Notes under the pieces: generated by a model | The model's input: only the letters and a program-made list of their open reading frames with translations | What the model was told of the DNA's origin: nothing | The model's database searches: none | Made by a program: the position numbers and the translations under genes | Assembly (NCBI RefSeq): GCF_035590735.1 | Contig: NZ_CP141595.1 | Span: 3,744,001 to 3,808,000, forward strand | Direction: 5' to 3' | DNA: 64,000 nucleotides | DNA from: Rossellomorea aquimaris | Lineage (GTDB): Bacteria > Bacillota > Bacilli > Bacillales > Bacillaceae_B | In this document: piece by piece, positions 1-7,448 of the stretch | How the letters are laid out: each line of letters begins with the position of its first letter | Numbering within the stretch: the first letter of the stretch is position 1

Positions 1-211
1 TATAACAAATAAAAGCTATTATCAACTTTTTCAACTATACAGATAGTGTAAACTTGACAAGATAATCCTTTTCTATTGTTAGCTTAAAATAAAGTAAAAA
101 TGTAGGGATTCCTATCATGAATAACTTACCGACACTGATTTAAATTGAAACCCATGAGACCGTCCGCTTTGTCCGTCGGTTATTAAGGCTTGCCACTAAT
201 TGCATAACAAT
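1..211. other. No gene seen at the window edge
   Basis: AT-rich sequence without a supported coding region on either strand. A TTGACA hexamer near position 54 has no well-spaced -10 partner, so I do not call a promoter. It lies beyond the terminator of the small minus-strand gene that follows. Confidence 0.5.
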
Positions 212-250
212 AAAAAAACCAGTGCAACGTCTACACTGGTTTCCTTTTTT
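212..250 (-). terminator. Rho-independent terminator of the small minus-strand gene
   Basis: AAACCAGTG (216-224) pairs with CACTGGTTT (234-242). A-rich sequence on one side and T-rich sequence on the other allow termination in both directions. It starts ten bases beyond the stop of the gene ending at 260, which supports that gene being real. Confidence 0.75.
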
Positions 251-259
251 TCTTCCTTA

Positions 260-457
260 TTATATATTAGCGTGCACCTTACGATCAAATGCCGCAATCA
301 TTCTTCTGCTTTCCTTATAGTCCTGCTCTCTTCTTTTCTCTACTTGCATTCTGACATCATGCTTTCGTTTGTACACCTCATAACCAATCCCATGGGCTCC
401 ATGCATTGCCTTTTCCATTTCACTTGTGTACGAGATACTCTCAAGAGAGTCGATAAT
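260..457 (-). CDS. Small hypothetical protein, possible ATT start
   Basis: I do not recognise this protein. The reading frame runs from after a stop near 463 to a TAA at 260-262 and gives a charged, helical-looking protein ending in KVHANI. It is rich in Lys, Arg, Glu and Met. The first ATG in frame is at 416-418 (52 residues) but has no ribosome binding site. An AAAGGA sequence sits seven bases before an in-frame ATT at 455-457, giving 65 residues. An ATG closer to that site is in another frame and reads only seven codons before a stop. Either a rare ATT start is used, or one base has been gained near the 5' end. The strong terminator directly downstream argues that the gene is transcribed. 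Confidence 0.45.
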   Translation of the reverse strand: MIDSLESISYTSEMEKAMHGAHGIGYEVYKRKHDVRMQVEKRREQDYKESRRMIAAFDRKVHANI

Positions 458-867
458 AAATCATTCCTTTCAGGTTTTTAATTACTTTACAACTATACTA
501 CCCCCTCGTTCACAAGACAAAACCAGTATAGGTTCATTTTTTCTTAAATTCATCCTTTTCATCCTAACTTCAAGGGGTTACCTTTAAGTTTTCATAAAAT
601 TCCGCCATTATACTGCCAATTAATAGCGTACCTGTGGAAAATTATAAGTTCGAGTGAATATTTATTAGATTATTTCCATGGGTGTGTTTATTATCCATGA
701 TACTCAGCTAGTAGTGGTTGATTTCTGCTACAGGCGCTCGCTTTCCGCGGGGCGTGAGTTGAGCACCTTCCACTCCAATAAACTTAGTAATACGTTTTTA
801 ATCCACTATTCATTTTCCTAGAATAAAAATAGCCACTATAAAACAATCGACCATCTTTCTCTTCCAC
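458..867. other. Intergenic stretch with a degenerate repeat remnant
   Basis: No coding region is supported on either strand. The only recognisable element is the CGCTTTCCGCGGGGC-containing fragment listed separately. The rest is AT-rich and unremarkable. Confidence 0.5.
709..760. repeat. Remnant of a dispersed Bacillus intergenic repeat
   Basis: The segment contains GCTCGCTTTCCGCGGGGC (about 736-753) in a context resembling a repeat often found dispersed between genes in Bacillaceae. That resemblance is from memory, and I saw no second copy in this window. It is much more GC-rich than its surroundings, which fits a decayed inserted element. Confidence 0.4.
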
Positions 868-900
868 AAAAAAACGGGAAGTGTATTACCTCCCGTTAGT
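868..900 (-). terminator. Terminator of the AhpD-like gene
   Basis: On the minus strand ACGGGAG pairs with TTCCCGT across a short GTAATACA loop and is followed by a run of T. It lies immediately after the stop of the gene ending at 903. Confidence 0.75.
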
Positions 901-902
901 CG

Positions 903-1268
903 TTATTGCTTCAATTGATTCAAATCCTGAATGGATTGCTGTATTAACGTCACAGCCTGACTCATGACCGCTCCGCCTCCAAATGCAGCCGTTACTCCGA
1001 TTGCTTCAAGGATTTCTTCTTCTGAACATCCTTGATCCAGGCAGCCTTTTGTGTGGTAGATGATGCAATATTCATCCTGGGAATATAGACTGATTCCTAA
1101 CGCGATCAACTGCTTTTCTTTTTTAGAAAGAACTCCTTCTCTAAAGCAGTGCTCAGTGAACGCATTATACTGTTCGGCAAGCTCAGGCATTTTTTCAGTG
1201 AAGATTCCAAGTCCCATTTTATAATCATGAAGGGCAGCTTCAGTTGTATTTCTTGGTTCCATCTGCAT
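903..1268 (-). CDS. Carboxymuconolactone decarboxylase family (AhpD-like) protein
   Basis: A protein of about 121 residues of the CMD/AhpD fold. These are small all-helical proteins that act as decarboxylases or peroxidase-like disulfide reductants. The typical start (TEAALHDYKMGLGIFTEKMP), LSKKEKQLIALGISL and the Gly/Ala-rich GVTAAFGGGAV segment are visible. The helix that carries CxxC in true AhpD reads YCIIYH, so only one cysteine and the histidine are kept; peroxidase reductant activity is therefore uncertain. I chose the ATG at 1266-1268 because GGAG lies nine bases before it and family members begin near here. An upstream TTG at 1319 would add 17 residues. It stands alone with its own terminator. 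Confidence 0.75.
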   Translation of the reverse strand: MQMEPRNTTEAALHDYKMGLGIFTEKMPELAEQYNAFTEHCFREGVLSKKEKQLIALGISLYSQDEYCIIYHTKGCLDQGCSEEEILEAIGVTAAFGGGAVMSQAVTLIQQSIQDLNQLKQ

Positions 1269-1363
1269 TTCATTCAGCTCCATTTCTAAAATAGATTCAT
1301 CGAAAATAGTATGAACCAATAAGGAAATGATTATGTTAAAAATTTTGGGAAGACCTTACAATG

Positions 1364-1400
1364 AAAAAACCCCGATTCATACAGTGTCAGAATCGGGGTT
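1364..1400 (-). terminator. Terminator of the metNIQ operon
   Basis: AACCCCGATTC (1368-1378) pairs perfectly with GAATCGGGGTT (1390-1400). On the minus strand it is followed by TTTTTT. It lies just after the metQ stop. Confidence 0.9.
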
Positions 1401-1408
1401 TGCACACT

Positions 1409-2230
1409 TTATTCACTTACCGGCACAACGGCTCCATCCCATTCTTCATTGATGAAGTCCTGGATTTCTTTTGAACGCAGTGCTTCTACTAGCGCTTTAA
1501 CTTCCTCTTTGTTTTCATCACCTTTGTTAACTGCAATCACATTCACATAAGGAGAATTACTATCTTCAATGGCAATTGAGTCTTCAAGAGGTTTCAACCC
1601 TGCATCAATAGCATAGTTAGAATTTATTACAACCGCGTCCCCTTCTTCGTTTTCATACATTTGTGGAAGGAGTGCTGCTTCGTACTCATAATCGAATTGG
1701 AGGTTTCTAGGGTTTTCTTTGATGTCTTCAAGTTGGGCTTGGGTATTTTCCACCCCATCTTTCAACGTGATGAGACCTTTTTTCTCTAATAATGTAAGGA
1801 TACGTCCGTGATCCGATACAGAGTTACTCATTAGGATCGTAGCGCCTTCAGGAAGCTCCTCGAGAGATTTATATTTTTTAGAATAAACACCGATCGGCTC
1901 AATATGAATTCCGCCTGCATTGACAAAATCATATTCATTTTCCTTCATTTGCAAGTCCATATAAGGTGTGGTTTGGAAATAGTTTGCATCAATATCCCCA
2001 TTGTCCAAGTCTTTATTTGGGAGGATATAGTCTTGATACGTTTCAATTTGCAAGTCGATCCCTTTTTCTTCTAAGACAGGCTTTACTTGTTCAAGGATTT
2101 CAGCGTGTGGAATATTAGAAGCACCTACTACCAATTCCTTTTCGTCATTTCCCGAACCTGAACCACTCCCACATGCTGCCAAGCCAAAAATACTTGTTGC
2201 TGCTATAACTCCTGCTACCCATTTTTTCAT
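1409..2230 (-). CDS. metQ: Methionine ABC transporter substrate-binding lipoprotein MetQ
   Basis: Extracytoplasmic D/L-methionine-binding lipoprotein of the MetNIQ importer, NlpA/MetQ family, 273 residues (usual length). A basic N-terminus and hydrophobic stretch lead to the lipobox LAAC at 17-20, so Cys20 is the probable lipidated residue, followed by a Gly/Ser linker. The conserved family segment DGDIDANYFQ-type (GDIDANYFQTTPYMD) is present. It is the last gene of the minus-strand operon metN-metI-metQ, as in the B. subtilis metNPQ (yusCBA) locus. A SAM riboswitch precedes metN, so expression should rise on methionine starvation. Confidence 0.95.
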   Translation of the reverse strand: MKKWVAGVIAATSIFGLAACGSGSGSGNDEKELVVGASNIPHAEILEQVKPVLEEKGIDLQIETYQDYILPNKDLDNGDIDANYFQTTPYMDLQMKENEYDFVNAGGIHIEPIGVYSKKYKSLEELPEGATILMSNSVSDHGRILTLLEKKGLITLKDGVENTQAQLEDIKENPRNLQFDYEYEAALLPQMYENEEGDAVVINSNYAIDAGLKPLEDSIAIEDSNSPYVNVIAVNKGDENKEEVKALVEALRSKEIQDFINEEWDGAVVPVSE

Positions 2231-2245
2231 TTTATTTCTCTCCTT

Positions 2246-2914
2246 TTATCGTTTATCTAATTTATTTGTAAAAAAATCACCCAGTATCTGAATCGCAAAC
2301 ACAATGAGTAAAATCATAATGGTCGCGGCGATCGTCACGTCTTCCCTGCTTCGTTGGAAGCCATCTAAATATGCTAAGTTGCCAAGTCCACCTGCTCCGA
2401 TGACCCCGGCCATTGCCGTGTATCCAACAAGGGCGATGGCTGTCACCGTAATCCCCGAAATCAAAGCCGGCATGGATTCTGGTATCAATACTTTCCATAT
2501 TATTGTGCTAGTCTTCGCCCCCATCGCTTTAGCAGCTTCGATGACGCCTTTGTTCACTTCTCTTAAAGCAATTTCTACCATGCGAGCGTAAAACGGAGCA
2601 GCTCCGATGATCAGTGCCGGCAGAGCTGCATTCGCTCCACGGATTGTATCCAATAAAAACTTGGTGAACGGAATTAACAACACGATCAAAATAATGAATG
2701 GAATTGATCTGAACACATTTACGACTGCACTTGTAATCGTATATGTCAGTTTGTTATCCCATAGATTTTCCTTAGAAGTAAGGAAGAGCAAAATCCCAAG
2801 GATCATTCCGAGTACAAAGGTAATCAATACAGACATCCCGGTCATATACAGGGTTTCGAGGGTTGCTTCCCACATCTTCTCCCAATCTACATTCGGAAAT
2901 AAATTTTCAATCAT
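2246..2914 (-). CDS. metI: Methionine ABC transporter permease MetI (MetP)
   Basis: Membrane permease of the methionine importer, 222 residues, with about five to six hydrophobic segments. The binding-protein-dependent transport coupling loop is seen at EAAKAMGA (126-133), where the permease contacts the ATPase. The start ATG overlaps the metN stop as ATGA (2911-2914), which indicates translational coupling. B. subtilis calls the orthologue MetP (YusB). Confidence 0.95.
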   Translation of the reverse strand: MIENLFPNVDWEKMWEATLETLYMTGMSVLITFVLGMILGILLFLTSKENLWDNKLTYTITSAVVNVFRSIPFIILIVLLIPFTKFLLDTIRGANAALPALIIGAAPFYARMVEIALREVNKGVIEAAKAMGAKTSTIIWKVLIPESMPALISGITVTAIALVGYTAMAGVIGAGGLGNLAYLDGFQRSREDVTIAATIMILLIVFAIQILGDFFTNKLDKR

Positions 2915-3933
2915 CCTCTCAACACCTCCACTTGAACCAGTTGCGTTTGGACAAACGCCAATGCTTCCTTAATGGTTTGTTCCTCCCCCTCAAGGTGAAC
3001 AAATAACGTTCCATAGGCACCTTTTTGGGTTTGGGAGATTTGTCCTTGAAGGATGTTTACGTCTAAGTCAAACTTTCTTATCAGAGCGGTAATGAGCGGC
3101 TGCTCGGTTGATTCACCTACAAAAGTAAATTTCATCACTTTTCCATTAGGATATTGCGTCAATAGGTGATCAATGGTTTCACCGGTTTCCTTTACTTGTG
3201 AGACTTCTCTTACGAAACGCTTTGTCACTTGCTCTTGTGGATTTCGGAACACTTCCAATACATCCCCGAGTTCCACGACTTTTCCCTGTTCCATGACTGC
3301 AACACGGTGACAGATCTTTTGAATCACGTGCATTTCATGAGTGATCAGGACAATCGTCAGCCCTAAGCGTTTATTAATATCCACCAATAAATCAAGGATG
3401 GAATCGGTTGTTTGTGGATCTAAAGCGGAAGTAGCTTCATCACATAGAAGGACATTGGGATTGTTAGCAAGGGATCTTGCAATCCCCACTCGTTGTTTCT
3501 GTCCGCCGCTCAGTTGAGACGGATAGGCATCGCCTCTGCCTTCCAAGCCTACAAGCTTCAATAATTCATTTGCCCTTTGGACTCTCTCTTTCTTCGATAC
3601 TCCAGCAATTTCTAATGGGAACTGGATATTTTCTAATACAGTACGAGACCAGAGGAGATTAAAGTGTTGAAAAATCATCCCTATTGACTGTCTTGCTTCC
3701 CGAAGCTTTTTACCCTTTACTTTGGAAACGATTTGACCATTCACGTCAACTATTCCATCTGTAGGAACTTCAAGACCATTAAGCATGCGGATCAATGTAC
3801 TCTTACCTGCTCCACTATAGCCAATCACTCCAAAAATTTCTCCTTGGGCAATCTCCATATTGACGCCATCAACGGCTGAAATCGGACCCGATTTGGATTG
3901 ATATATTTTTTTCACATCTGAAATGGTAATCAT
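2911..3933 (-). CDS. metN: Methionine ABC transporter ATPase MetN
   Basis: ATPase that powers methionine import, about 340 residues. Walker A GYSGAGKS is at 38-45, the signature LSGGQKQR at 141-148, and Walker B VLLCDEA at 161-167. The C-terminal 75 residues form the NIL domain, which in this family binds methionine and inhibits transport when the cell is replete. The start ATG at 3931-3933 has AAGGTGG eight bases upstream; a GTG four codons earlier lacks a separate site. It is the first gene of the operon, behind the SAM riboswitch. Confidence 0.95.
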   Translation of the reverse strand: MITISDVKKIYQSKSGPISAVDGVNMEIAQGEIFGVIGYSGAGKSTLIRMLNGLEVPTDGIVDVNGQIVSKVKGKKLREARQSIGMIFQHFNLLWSRTVLENIQFPLEIAGVSKKERVQRANELLKLVGLEGRGDAYPSQLSGGQKQRVGIARSLANNPNVLLCDEATSALDPQTTDSILDLLVDINKRLGLTIVLITHEMHVIQKICHRVAVMEQGKVVELGDVLEVFRNPQEQVTKRFVREVSQVKETGETIDHLLTQYPNGKVMKFTFVGESTEQPLITALIRKFDLDVNILQGQISQTQKGAYGTLFVHLEGEEQTIKEALAFVQTQLVQVEVLRG

Positions 3934-4028
3934 GTTGTATTCCACCTTCTTTCGGAGTAAAACGACCTGTTTAATCAGAATTATAGTTGTATTTACCTAA
4001 TGTTTATTGCTTCTTTTTCTGAAGTAAT

Positions 4029-4190
4029 AAAAAATGCCTTCCTGCGATAAGCAGAAAGGCATAATCATATAGGACTATCCTTTCTCTCATCTTTCAAAGC
4101 AAATGCTTTGAGTGAATTGGCACCATTTCAATTTTCATCGACGGTTGCCGGGCTTCATAGGGCACGTCCCTCCACCTCTCTTAATAAGAG
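4029..4190 (-). promoter_or_regulatory. SAM-I (S-box) riboswitch with terminator upstream of metN
   Basis: Read on the minus strand, the S-box core is plain: a CTTATTAAGAGAGG start (near 4190-4175), GGAGGGAC, then ATGAAGCCCGGCAACC (near 4158-4143), GGTGCCAATTC, and a GATGAGAGA close (4090-4082). A strong hairpin, ATGCCTTTCTGC pairing with GCAGGAAGGCAT followed by T (4062-4029), is the expression platform. S-box riboswitches bind S-adenosylmethionine and terminate transcription when it is abundant. This fits control of a methionine importer. Confidence 0.95.
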
Positions 4191-4300
4191 TAAAGTACAT
4201 TATTTAATTATTTGGAATAGTTAAAGACTCTGAAAATTTGCTACAAGAGAGATTCTATCACCGGATATAGAGTGTGTCAATTATTATTTCTGCAAAATGT

Positions 4301-4651
4301 TTAAACTTCAACCGGCTCTTTTTCTCTGGATCTCGTAAGCCAAAGGACCGACTCCACAAATAATAGCGGACGATATCCTCCCCTTATTTCCAGGGCTCCA
4401 TCCTCAATCAGTTGAGACAACCGCTCTTCCCCCGTAAGTAGAGAAACAACTGTTTCCTCCATCCCTTCAATGACGAAATGAGCGTCACCACTTAAATCGT
4501 CTAATACAGCGCACCTCTTACTCGAAATAATAATGCCGTATACGTCACTTCCACAATCAAAATGAAGAATAAATGGGGTGTCTGGAAATAAGAGTCGTAA
4601 GTGATATCTTGAATGACACTGATCTACTAATCCCTCTAAATATATTCGCAT
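4301..4651 (-). CDS. yusD: YusD-like protein (SCP2-type fold suspected)
   Basis: About 116 residues, in the yusD position between metN and yusE of the B. subtilis order. The beta-rich N-terminus followed by VIEGMEETVVSLLTGEERLSQ-type sequence resembles SCP2 sterol-carrier folds, which bind lipids; this is inferred from pattern, and no lipid ligand is known to me. The start at 4649-4651 is preceded by GGGAGGG with good spacing; an upstream ATG at 4693 has no site. I saw no terminator of its own directly after it. Confidence 0.65.
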   Translation of the reverse strand: MRIYLEGLVDQCHSRYHLRLLFPDTPFILHFDCGSDVYGIIISSKRCAVLDDLSGDAHFVIEGMEETVVSLLTGEERLSQLIEDGALEIRGGYRPLLFVESVLWLTRSREKEPVEV

Positions 4652-4894
4652 GAGTACCCTCCCAGTGAAACTTCTATATGATAACAATTCCACTTTTAGG
4701 TATTTTCCCCTTCAATACTTTCTCGACATGTTTTGAACCGGTCCATCTTATTTGTCGAACAGTAAGAATTTGGATGATGTCTAGTCAAAATATGATGCCA
4801 TTCGCAACATTTCCCGAGAAATATGTCTTCGTTTGTAGAAAGAAAAATCGCTCTATAATTGGATTTCATAGGGAAACAGGGGCATTCAGACAAA

Positions 4895-4922
4895 TAAAAA
4901 AGACCTTCTCCTTAAAGGTCTC
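4895..4922 (-). terminator. Terminator after yusE
   Basis: On the minus strand AGACCTTTAAGG pairs with CCTTCTCCTTAAAGGTCT-type complementary sequence around 4901-4921 and is followed by TTTTTTATTTG. It closes the yusF-yusE unit. Confidence 0.75.
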
Positions 4923-4930
4923 TTATCCCT

Positions 4931-5248
4931 CTAACTATCCGCGGTCTTGTTTAGGGTTTCATATAAAAATGGTACGGATTGAAAGGCATAAATCCTTTCC
5001 TGTTCGACGCCATCCTTAAATAAAAGTAGGCAGGGTACACTTTCGATGGATTGCTCTTCTGCAAATTGGGGCAAGTAATTCAAGTTGGCCTTCGAAAAAT
5101 GAAAGGATTGTGGAAGCTTCTCCACTACGTCAATCATCTTGCTTGCAACCTGACAGGTACCACACATCGGTGTATAAAGATAAACAGCTTCGAACGCATG
5201 GTCTTCAATCGTTTGTTTTAAAGTTTCGGTACTACTTACCTCAATCAA
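4931..5248 (-). CDS. yusE: Thioredoxin-like protein YusE
   Basis: A 105-residue thioredoxin fold protein with a CGTC active site at 29-32 and the downstream cis-Pro region ESVPCLLLFKDG. It should act as a cytoplasmic dithiol-disulfide oxidoreductase; the substrate is unknown. The start is a TTG at 5246-5248 with AAAAAGGA about ten bases upstream. It lies two bases after the end of yusF, so the two are cotranscribed, as in the B. subtilis yus cluster. Confidence 0.85.
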   Translation of the reverse strand: MIEVSSTETLKQTIEDHAFEAVYLYTPMCGTCQVASKMIDVVEKLPQSFHFSKANLNYLPQFAEEQSIESVPCLLLFKDGVEQERIYAFQSVPFLYETLNKTADS

Positions 5249-5250
5249 AA

Positions 5251-5610
5251 CTAGATCATCCTTTTTCCTAGAAATTCTTTATGAACGTCTATATTGGCTC
5301 CAATAAGAACAGACGCGAGGTGATACTCCGGGGCTGCGGCCACTTCCTTGTACATACGATCAATATACAAATGTTCAGCTTCAGGAAACTCACGTTTAAA
5401 TTGCTTACGAAGTTTTTCACCTGCATCATCAGCATCTACTAATATATAGACATCCCTTTCCAATAAAGCATCAATGAGTTCGTCCATTTTCGTAACGCTA
5501 ATGGTCCCGTTTGTGCAAATAATTTCAATCGGTTCTTTAATGATATCTCTTACTTTTCGTTTGTCCGTTGTTCCTTCGACAATGATTACTTTTTCGTCAA
5601 GTTCCATCAT
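5251..5610 (-). CDS. yusF: Toprim domain protein YusF
   Basis: A 119-residue small Toprim protein. The catalytic glutamate lies in VIIVEGTTDKR (Glu12), and the metal-binding DxD lies in VDADDAGE (58-65). Free-standing Toprim proteins of this kind resemble RNase M5-type nucleases. RNase M5 itself matures 5S rRNA; whether this one cleaves RNA is not known. The start at 5608-5610 has AAGGTG six bases upstream; longer starts have no site. It is followed directly by yusE. Confidence 0.85.
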   Translation of the reverse strand: MMELDEKVIIVEGTTDKRKVRDIIKEPIEIICTNGTISVTKMDELIDALLERDVYILVDADDAGEKLRKQFKREFPEAEHLYIDRMYKEVAAAPEYHLASVLIGANIDVHKEFLGKRMI

Positions 5611-5751
5611 GATCATCACCTTATCTTTCATAAATAAGATTACGATAGTATATTCAAATAACAAGAGATGATGTCCACTTTCTACTTATATTTTCTCATG
5701 TTTATAAAAAAAAGTGCAAGTGGTTTGCCTTAACCATCTATTTATACGAAT

Positions 5752-5781
5752 GGTGCCAGATTCATTAATGAATCTGGCACC
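5752..5781. repeat. 30-bp perfect palindrome after yusG
   Basis: GGTGCCAGATTCATT (5752-5766) is followed without any loop by its exact reverse complement AATGAATCTGGCACC (5767-5781). There is no T run on the minus strand, so it is not a typical terminator. It lies ten bases beyond the yusG stop codon. Confidence 0.8.
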
Positions 5782-5791
5782 ACGAGCCTCT

Positions 5792-6028
5792 CTAACACCA
5801 GCCACCCTCATCACAATCGGTGTATCTTGCTTGATCGCCTTCAGTGGAAGTGTAGCTTTGATAAATTTTATTTTCTTTTGCTTCAAAGTTCGGCTCCATA
5901 GTTATTCCGTCAAGAGGCAAAGCCATTCTGCCGATCGGCTGATTATCCAAATATAGTTCTACTTCTCCATCTTTAAGTTTTCCTGTCACTCTATTGGTTA
6001 CATCTAATTTCTTAGGCTCAAGCACCAT
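5792..6028 (-). CDS. yusG: YusG family protein (DUF2553)
   Basis: A 78-residue protein matching YusG in position (between yusF and gcvH) and in its beta-rich pattern VTGKLKDGEVELYLDNQPIGRM. No catalytic motif is visible and the function is unknown. The start follows AAAGGATGAACACAA. The C-terminus carries two cysteines (CDEGGWC). Confidence 0.8.
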   Translation of the reverse strand: MVLEPKKLDVTNRVTGKLKDGEVELYLDNQPIGRMALPLDGITMEPNFEAKENKIYQSYTSTEGDQARYTDCDEGGWC

Positions 6029-6082
6029 TTGTGTTCATCCTTTCTTTGTGAAAAAACGTCTACTCATATGGTACCCAAAATA

Positions 6083-6117
6083 AAAAACAAAACACCTTGA
6101 GAAATACTCAAGGTGCT
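6083..6117 (-). terminator. Terminator after gcvH
   Basis: GCACCTTGAG pairs with CTCAAGGTGT across a TATTT loop. On the minus strand it is followed by TTTGTTTTTTA. Confidence 0.85.
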
Positions 6118-6127
6118 TCTGAAGAAA

Positions 6128-6511
6128 TTATCCTTCATTAATCATTTCGTCATACTGTTCAGCTGTCATAAGCTTGTCTACTTCTCCAGCATCCGAAGGT
6201 TCAACTACGATCATCCATGCTTTTTCATAAGGAGATTCGTTCACGAATTCAGGGCTATCAGATAGCTCTTCATTCACTTCTACCACCTTACCCGATACAG
6301 GTGCATATAGCTCAGAAACGGTTTTAACCGATTCAACACTACCGAATGGCTCGTCCGCTTTGATCTCATCTCCAACCTCTGGTAATTCAACGAATACGAT
6401 ATCGCCCAGTTCAGATTGTGCAAATGATGTGATTCCTACGCGTACATTTTCCCCTTCAACCTTGACCCACTCATGTTCTTCTGAATAACGAAGTTCTTTC
6501 GGTGTACTCAT
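6128..6511 (-). CDS. gcvH: Glycine cleavage system H protein GcvH
   Basis: The 127-residue lipoyl carrier protein. The lipoylated lysine is Lys63 in GSVESVKTVSELYAPVSG. GcvH shuttles the aminomethyl group between the P, T and L proteins of glycine cleavage. In Bacillus it is also the first acceptor of octanoyl groups, which are then passed to the E2 subunits of 2-oxoacid dehydrogenases; this explains its location away from the gcvT-gcvP genes. The start follows GGAGGGATAGAGA, and the gene has its own terminator. Confidence 0.97.
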   Translation of the reverse strand: MSTPKELRYSEEHEWVKVEGENVRVGITSFAQSELGDIVFVELPEVGDEIKADEPFGSVESVKTVSELYAPVSGKVVEVNEELSDSPEFVNESPYEKAWMIVVEPSDAGEVDKLMTAEQYDEMINEG

Positions 6512-6639
6512 TCTCTATCCCTCCAAATGCTAGTTATACAACCTAATATTGACACACTTTTCATTGAAAAAGCAAGAAAACTAAGCGTGAATAATGAAAC
6601 TTTTTCATTGTCCATGATTTGGTAATCATAGACCTCTTT

Positions 6640-6996
6640 TTACTTCCAGGTTTCTTCAAAGGTCTCTTCTTTGAAACCAACAGTCACCTTGTTTCCATCC
6701 GTTGTGATTGGACGCTTGATCAGCATTCCGTCTGTGGAAAGGATTTCTAATAATTCCTCATCAGAAGCTGAGTTCACTTTATCTTTCAAGCCTAGTTCAC
6801 GATACTTTTTACCGCTTGTATTGAAGAACTTTTTAAGAGGTAAATCACTCTTTTCATATAGGCTATTAAGCTCGTCTTTCGACGGTGGATTTTCGGCAAT
6901 ATGTATTTCATTCAATGCTATATCTTGATCTTCCAGCCACTTCTTTGCTTTGCGGCACGTACTACACTTTGGATAAGAATAAAAAGTCAACGACAT
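6640..6996 (-). CDS. yusI: ArsC/Spx-family protein YusI
   Basis: About 118 residues of the arsenate reductase-like/Spx fold. The CSTC motif at 11-14 is followed by KWLEDQDI and a central LPLKKFFNTSGKKYRELGLKDK block typical of the YffB/Spx/ArsC family. The C-terminal KRPITTDGNKVTVGF segment holds the family RPI motif. A thiol-based reductase or regulator role is likely; true arsenate reductase activity is doubtful. AAAGGTGG lies seven bases before the ATG at 6994-6996; an adjacent ATG at 6999 is possible. The location beside gcvH matches B. subtilis yusI. Confidence 0.85.
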   Translation of the reverse strand: MSLTFYSYPKCSTCRKAKKWLEDQDIALNEIHIAENPPSKDELNSLYEKSDLPLKKFFNTSGKKYRELGLKDKVNSASDEELLEILSTDGMLIKRPITTDGNKVTVGFKEETFEETWK

Positions 6997-7113
6997 CATT
7001 CCACCACCTTTCATTATGATCTGGATGAAGCAAGGCTCCATCCAGCATTCTGTATTGCACGAATCTATCTCTACATTCGACAATATTCATTATTATCCTT
7101 CTTTTGTGAAACA

Positions 7114-7416
7114 TTACTCACATTGTTTTTCAACCGTCTCAACCAGTTCCTTCAGAAGGACGGTTGCATTATCCAGTTCAAGAGAATAAAAACGCTGCGT
7201 CCCCTTTTGCTCTAATGACACTAATTGCTGGTCTCTCAGGATCTTTAAATGGTGAGAAACAGCAGGGCGAGATAACGTTAGATTTTCAGTAATTTGATTG
7301 ACCGTAAGAGGTTCTTGTTCGGCAAGAAGTAATATTATGTCCTGACGATAAGGATCACTCAGTGCTTGAAATAATGGAATGCAAGCACGAAATGTATCGA
7401 TTGCTTTTTGACCCAT
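7114..7416 (-). CDS. ArsR-family transcriptional regulator
   Basis: A 100-residue winged-helix repressor. The recognition helix region reads TLSRPAVSHHLKILRDQQLV, typical of ArsR/SmtB proteins. There is no CVC metal site in the recognition helix and only Cys11 and Cys99 elsewhere, so it probably senses something other than thiophilic metals. It follows the SDR gene by about 30 bases in the same direction and likely represses this operon through the palindrome at 8252-8287. It is not part of the conserved yus order and looks like a local insertion. Confidence 0.9.
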   Translation of the reverse strand: MGQKAIDTFRACIPLFQALSDPYRQDIILLLAEQEPLTVNQITENLTLSRPAVSHHLKILRDQQLVSLEQKGTQRFYSLELDNATVLLKELVETVEKQCE

Positions 7417-7448
7417 AGTCTTCTCCCTTCAAACTCATTCACATTCAA

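Noticed and set aside
200..481. A 93-codon plus-strand open frame at the window start
   Set aside because: No ribosome binding site, it crosses a terminator hairpin, and the opposite strand holds a better-supported small gene.
4696..4893. A 65-codon minus-strand frame between yusE and yusD
   Set aside because: Its only early start is a TTG lying at the T run of the yusE terminator, with no RBS; composition is unlike a folded protein. I leave it out, though its six cysteines drew attention.
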